Assembly: GCA_003157945.1 (NCBI GenBank) | Contig: PMFY01000275.1 | Location: 1 to 6,578, forward strand | Direction: 5' to 3' | DNA from: Acidimicrobiaceae bacterium | GTDB lineage: Bacteria > Actinomycetota > Acidimicrobiia > Acidimicrobiales > RAAP-2 | DNA length: 6,578 nucleotides | Part shown: piece after piece, positions 6,148 through 6,578 of the stretch | Layout: each line of letters opens with the position of its first letter | Position numbering within the stretch: position 1 is the stretch's first letter | Position numbers and translations under genes: made by a program | The notes under the pieces: model-generated | Told to the model about the DNA's origin: nothing | Database searches by the model: none | Seen by the model: the letters and a program-made list of their open reading frames with translations, nothing else

Positions 6148-6153
6148 ACCCTA
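6148..6153 (-). promoter_or_regulatory. Candidate -10 box or ribosome site of the ECF sigma gene
   Basis: On the coding strand TAGGGT lies seven bases before the ATG at 6140, which is the spacing of a leaderless TAnnnT promoter. The AGGG inside it could equally be a weak Shine-Dalgarno with an eight-base spacer. The two readings exclude each other. No recognisable -35 element sits 16-18 bases upstream. Confidence 0.28.
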
Positions 6154-6274
6154 GGCCGACGCCACGCGCCTCCGGACGCACCACGGGAAGGCACGGCGGT
6201 GCGGGGAACGGTGATGGCGGCGACCTCCTCGGTGACGGCGGTGGGCACGGAGGACAGTCCTGCCGACCCGGCGC

Positions 6275-6328
6275 CGCGTTACGGGTCCGGGCCCCGGGTG
6301 GCTGCGAGGAATGGAGGGCTGTAACGCG
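6275..6328. repeat. 8-bp inverted repeat in the divergent sigma/beta-propeller intergenic region
   Basis: CGCGTTAC at 6275-6282 is the exact inverse complement of GTAACGCG at 6321-6328, with 38 bases between. Read outward, each strand presents GTAACGCG towards its own gene: plus strand to the beta-propeller gene, minus strand to the sigma gene. The AAC trinucleotide is the core of ECF -35 elements, so these could be paired promoter elements or half-sites of a regulator. The repeat itself is certain; its role is inferred. Confidence 0.55.
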
Positions 6329-6333
6329 ACGTC
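6308..6333 (+). promoter_or_regulatory. Candidate ECF-type promoter for the secreted beta-propeller gene
   Basis: GGAAT (6308-6312) is followed after 17 bases by CGTC (6330-6333). This resembles the GGAA(C/T)-N16-18-CGT(T/C) pattern recognised by many ECF sigma factors. Transcription would start near 6340, giving a 5' leader of about 45 bases that includes the Shine-Dalgarno. The ECF sigma gene next door makes the match more credible, but matches of this length also occur by chance. Confidence 0.35.
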
Positions 6334-6373
6334 ACCGGTCCGGACGGTCCACTGACCATTCCGTCAACCTTTC

Positions 6374-6380
6374 AAGGAGA
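6374..6380 (+). promoter_or_regulatory. Strong ribosome binding site of the beta-propeller gene
   Basis: AAGGAGA, with GGAG five bases before the ATG at 6385, is the strongest Shine-Dalgarno in the window and fixes the start codon. Confidence 0.8.
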
Positions 6381-6384
6381 ACCC

Positions 6385-6578
6385 ATGCGACACATCGTTC
6401 GACTCGCGGCGATCGCCGGCGCGGCCGCCACTCTCGGTACGCTCTTCCTGCCCGCGGTGGCCGGCGCCGACGGCTTCGGCCCCGGCCACGGTGGCGACGG
6501 TGGGCGCGCCGGTGCCCCCGTCTACGTCCTCACCAACGACCCGACCGGCAACCAGGTGGTGACCTACCTGTCCGACGG
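6385..6578 (+). CDS. Secreted lactonase-type beta-propeller protein, 3' end outside window
   Basis: Sixty-four codons are visible before the window ends. Residues 1-28 form a Sec signal peptide: R2 to R6 basic start, hydrophobic LAAIAGAAATLGTLFLPAV, and a likely cleavage after AGA at 28. A Gly/His/Asp-rich linker (FGPGHGGDGG) follows, and then GAPVYVLTNDPTGNQVVTYL. That segment is typical of the first blade of the lactonase family of beta-propellers (related to 6-phosphogluconolactonase and carboxymuconate-cyclase-like proteins), whose exported actinobacterial members usually open with a VY-x-LTNDP-x-GN motif. The substrate of exported members is generally unknown. The blade repeats lie outside the window, so the family is called from one blade. 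The divergent ECF sigma/anti-sigma pair suggests stress- or envelope-responsive control. Confidence 0.75.
   Translation, partial: MRHIVRLAAIAGAAATLGTLFLPAVAGADGFGPGHGGDGGRAGAPVYVLTNDPTGNQVVTYLSD

Noticed and set aside
6320..6348. TGTAAC followed 19 bases later by CGGT as an alternative ECF promoter on the plus strand.
   Set aside because: The spacer is longer than the usual 16-18 bases and the -10 match is poor; GGAAT-N17-CGTC fits better.

Overview
The window is a GC-rich chromosomal fragment, most likely from an actinobacterium. This rests on strongly GC-biased third codon positions, a mycobacterial/actinobacterial-style MazF, a zinc-binding anti-sigma factor coupled to an ECF sigma factor, start codons without Shine-Dalgarno sequences that follow TAnnnT boxes, and family types common in that phylum. 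The exact taxon cannot be fixed by eye. Nine protein genes or gene fragments are supported, plus one decayed antitoxin gene (a pseudogene). No tRNA, rRNA, CRISPR array, transposase or integrase was seen.

Layout. (1) 1-714, plus strand: the C-terminal part of a proline-rich, single-pass membrane protein that is open at the left edge. (2) 943-2755, all minus strand: reading from right to left, a small lipoprotein, a class I SAM methyltransferase, a MazE-type antitoxin remnant with in-frame stops, and an apparently intact MazF-type toxin. This block looks like accessory DNA: base composition is less GC-rich (a 60-base row sampled at 1561 is 60% GC, against 82% for a row at 5701) and it holds a decayed gene. 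(3) 3038-4147, plus strand: an acyltransferase-3 membrane enzyme. (4) 4429-5199, plus strand: a four-repeat DUF347/COG4705 membrane protein with no Shine-Dalgarno. (5) 5227-6140, minus strand: an ECF sigma factor and its ZAS anti-sigma factor, overlapping by one base. (6) 6385 to the right edge, plus strand: the start of a secreted lactonase-type beta-propeller protein, divergent from the sigma gene.

The gaps at 715-942, 2756-3037 and 4148-4428 are each under 300 bases. I see no convincing gene in them. A hairpin at 5200-5218 separates the convergent DUF347 and anti-sigma genes.

How the genes work together. The clearest functional unit is at the right end. An ECF sigma factor and soluble zinc anti-sigma factor share a coupled transcript. 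The divergent intergenic region carries an 8-bp inverted repeat and an ECF-like promoter pointing at the exported beta-propeller protein, so that gene is a plausible target of the sigma factor. The most unusual locus is mazF: its antitoxin gene seems to have lost its N-terminal DNA-binding half while keeping the C-terminal part that in this family contacts the toxin. I do not see evidence for a wholly new multi-gene system.
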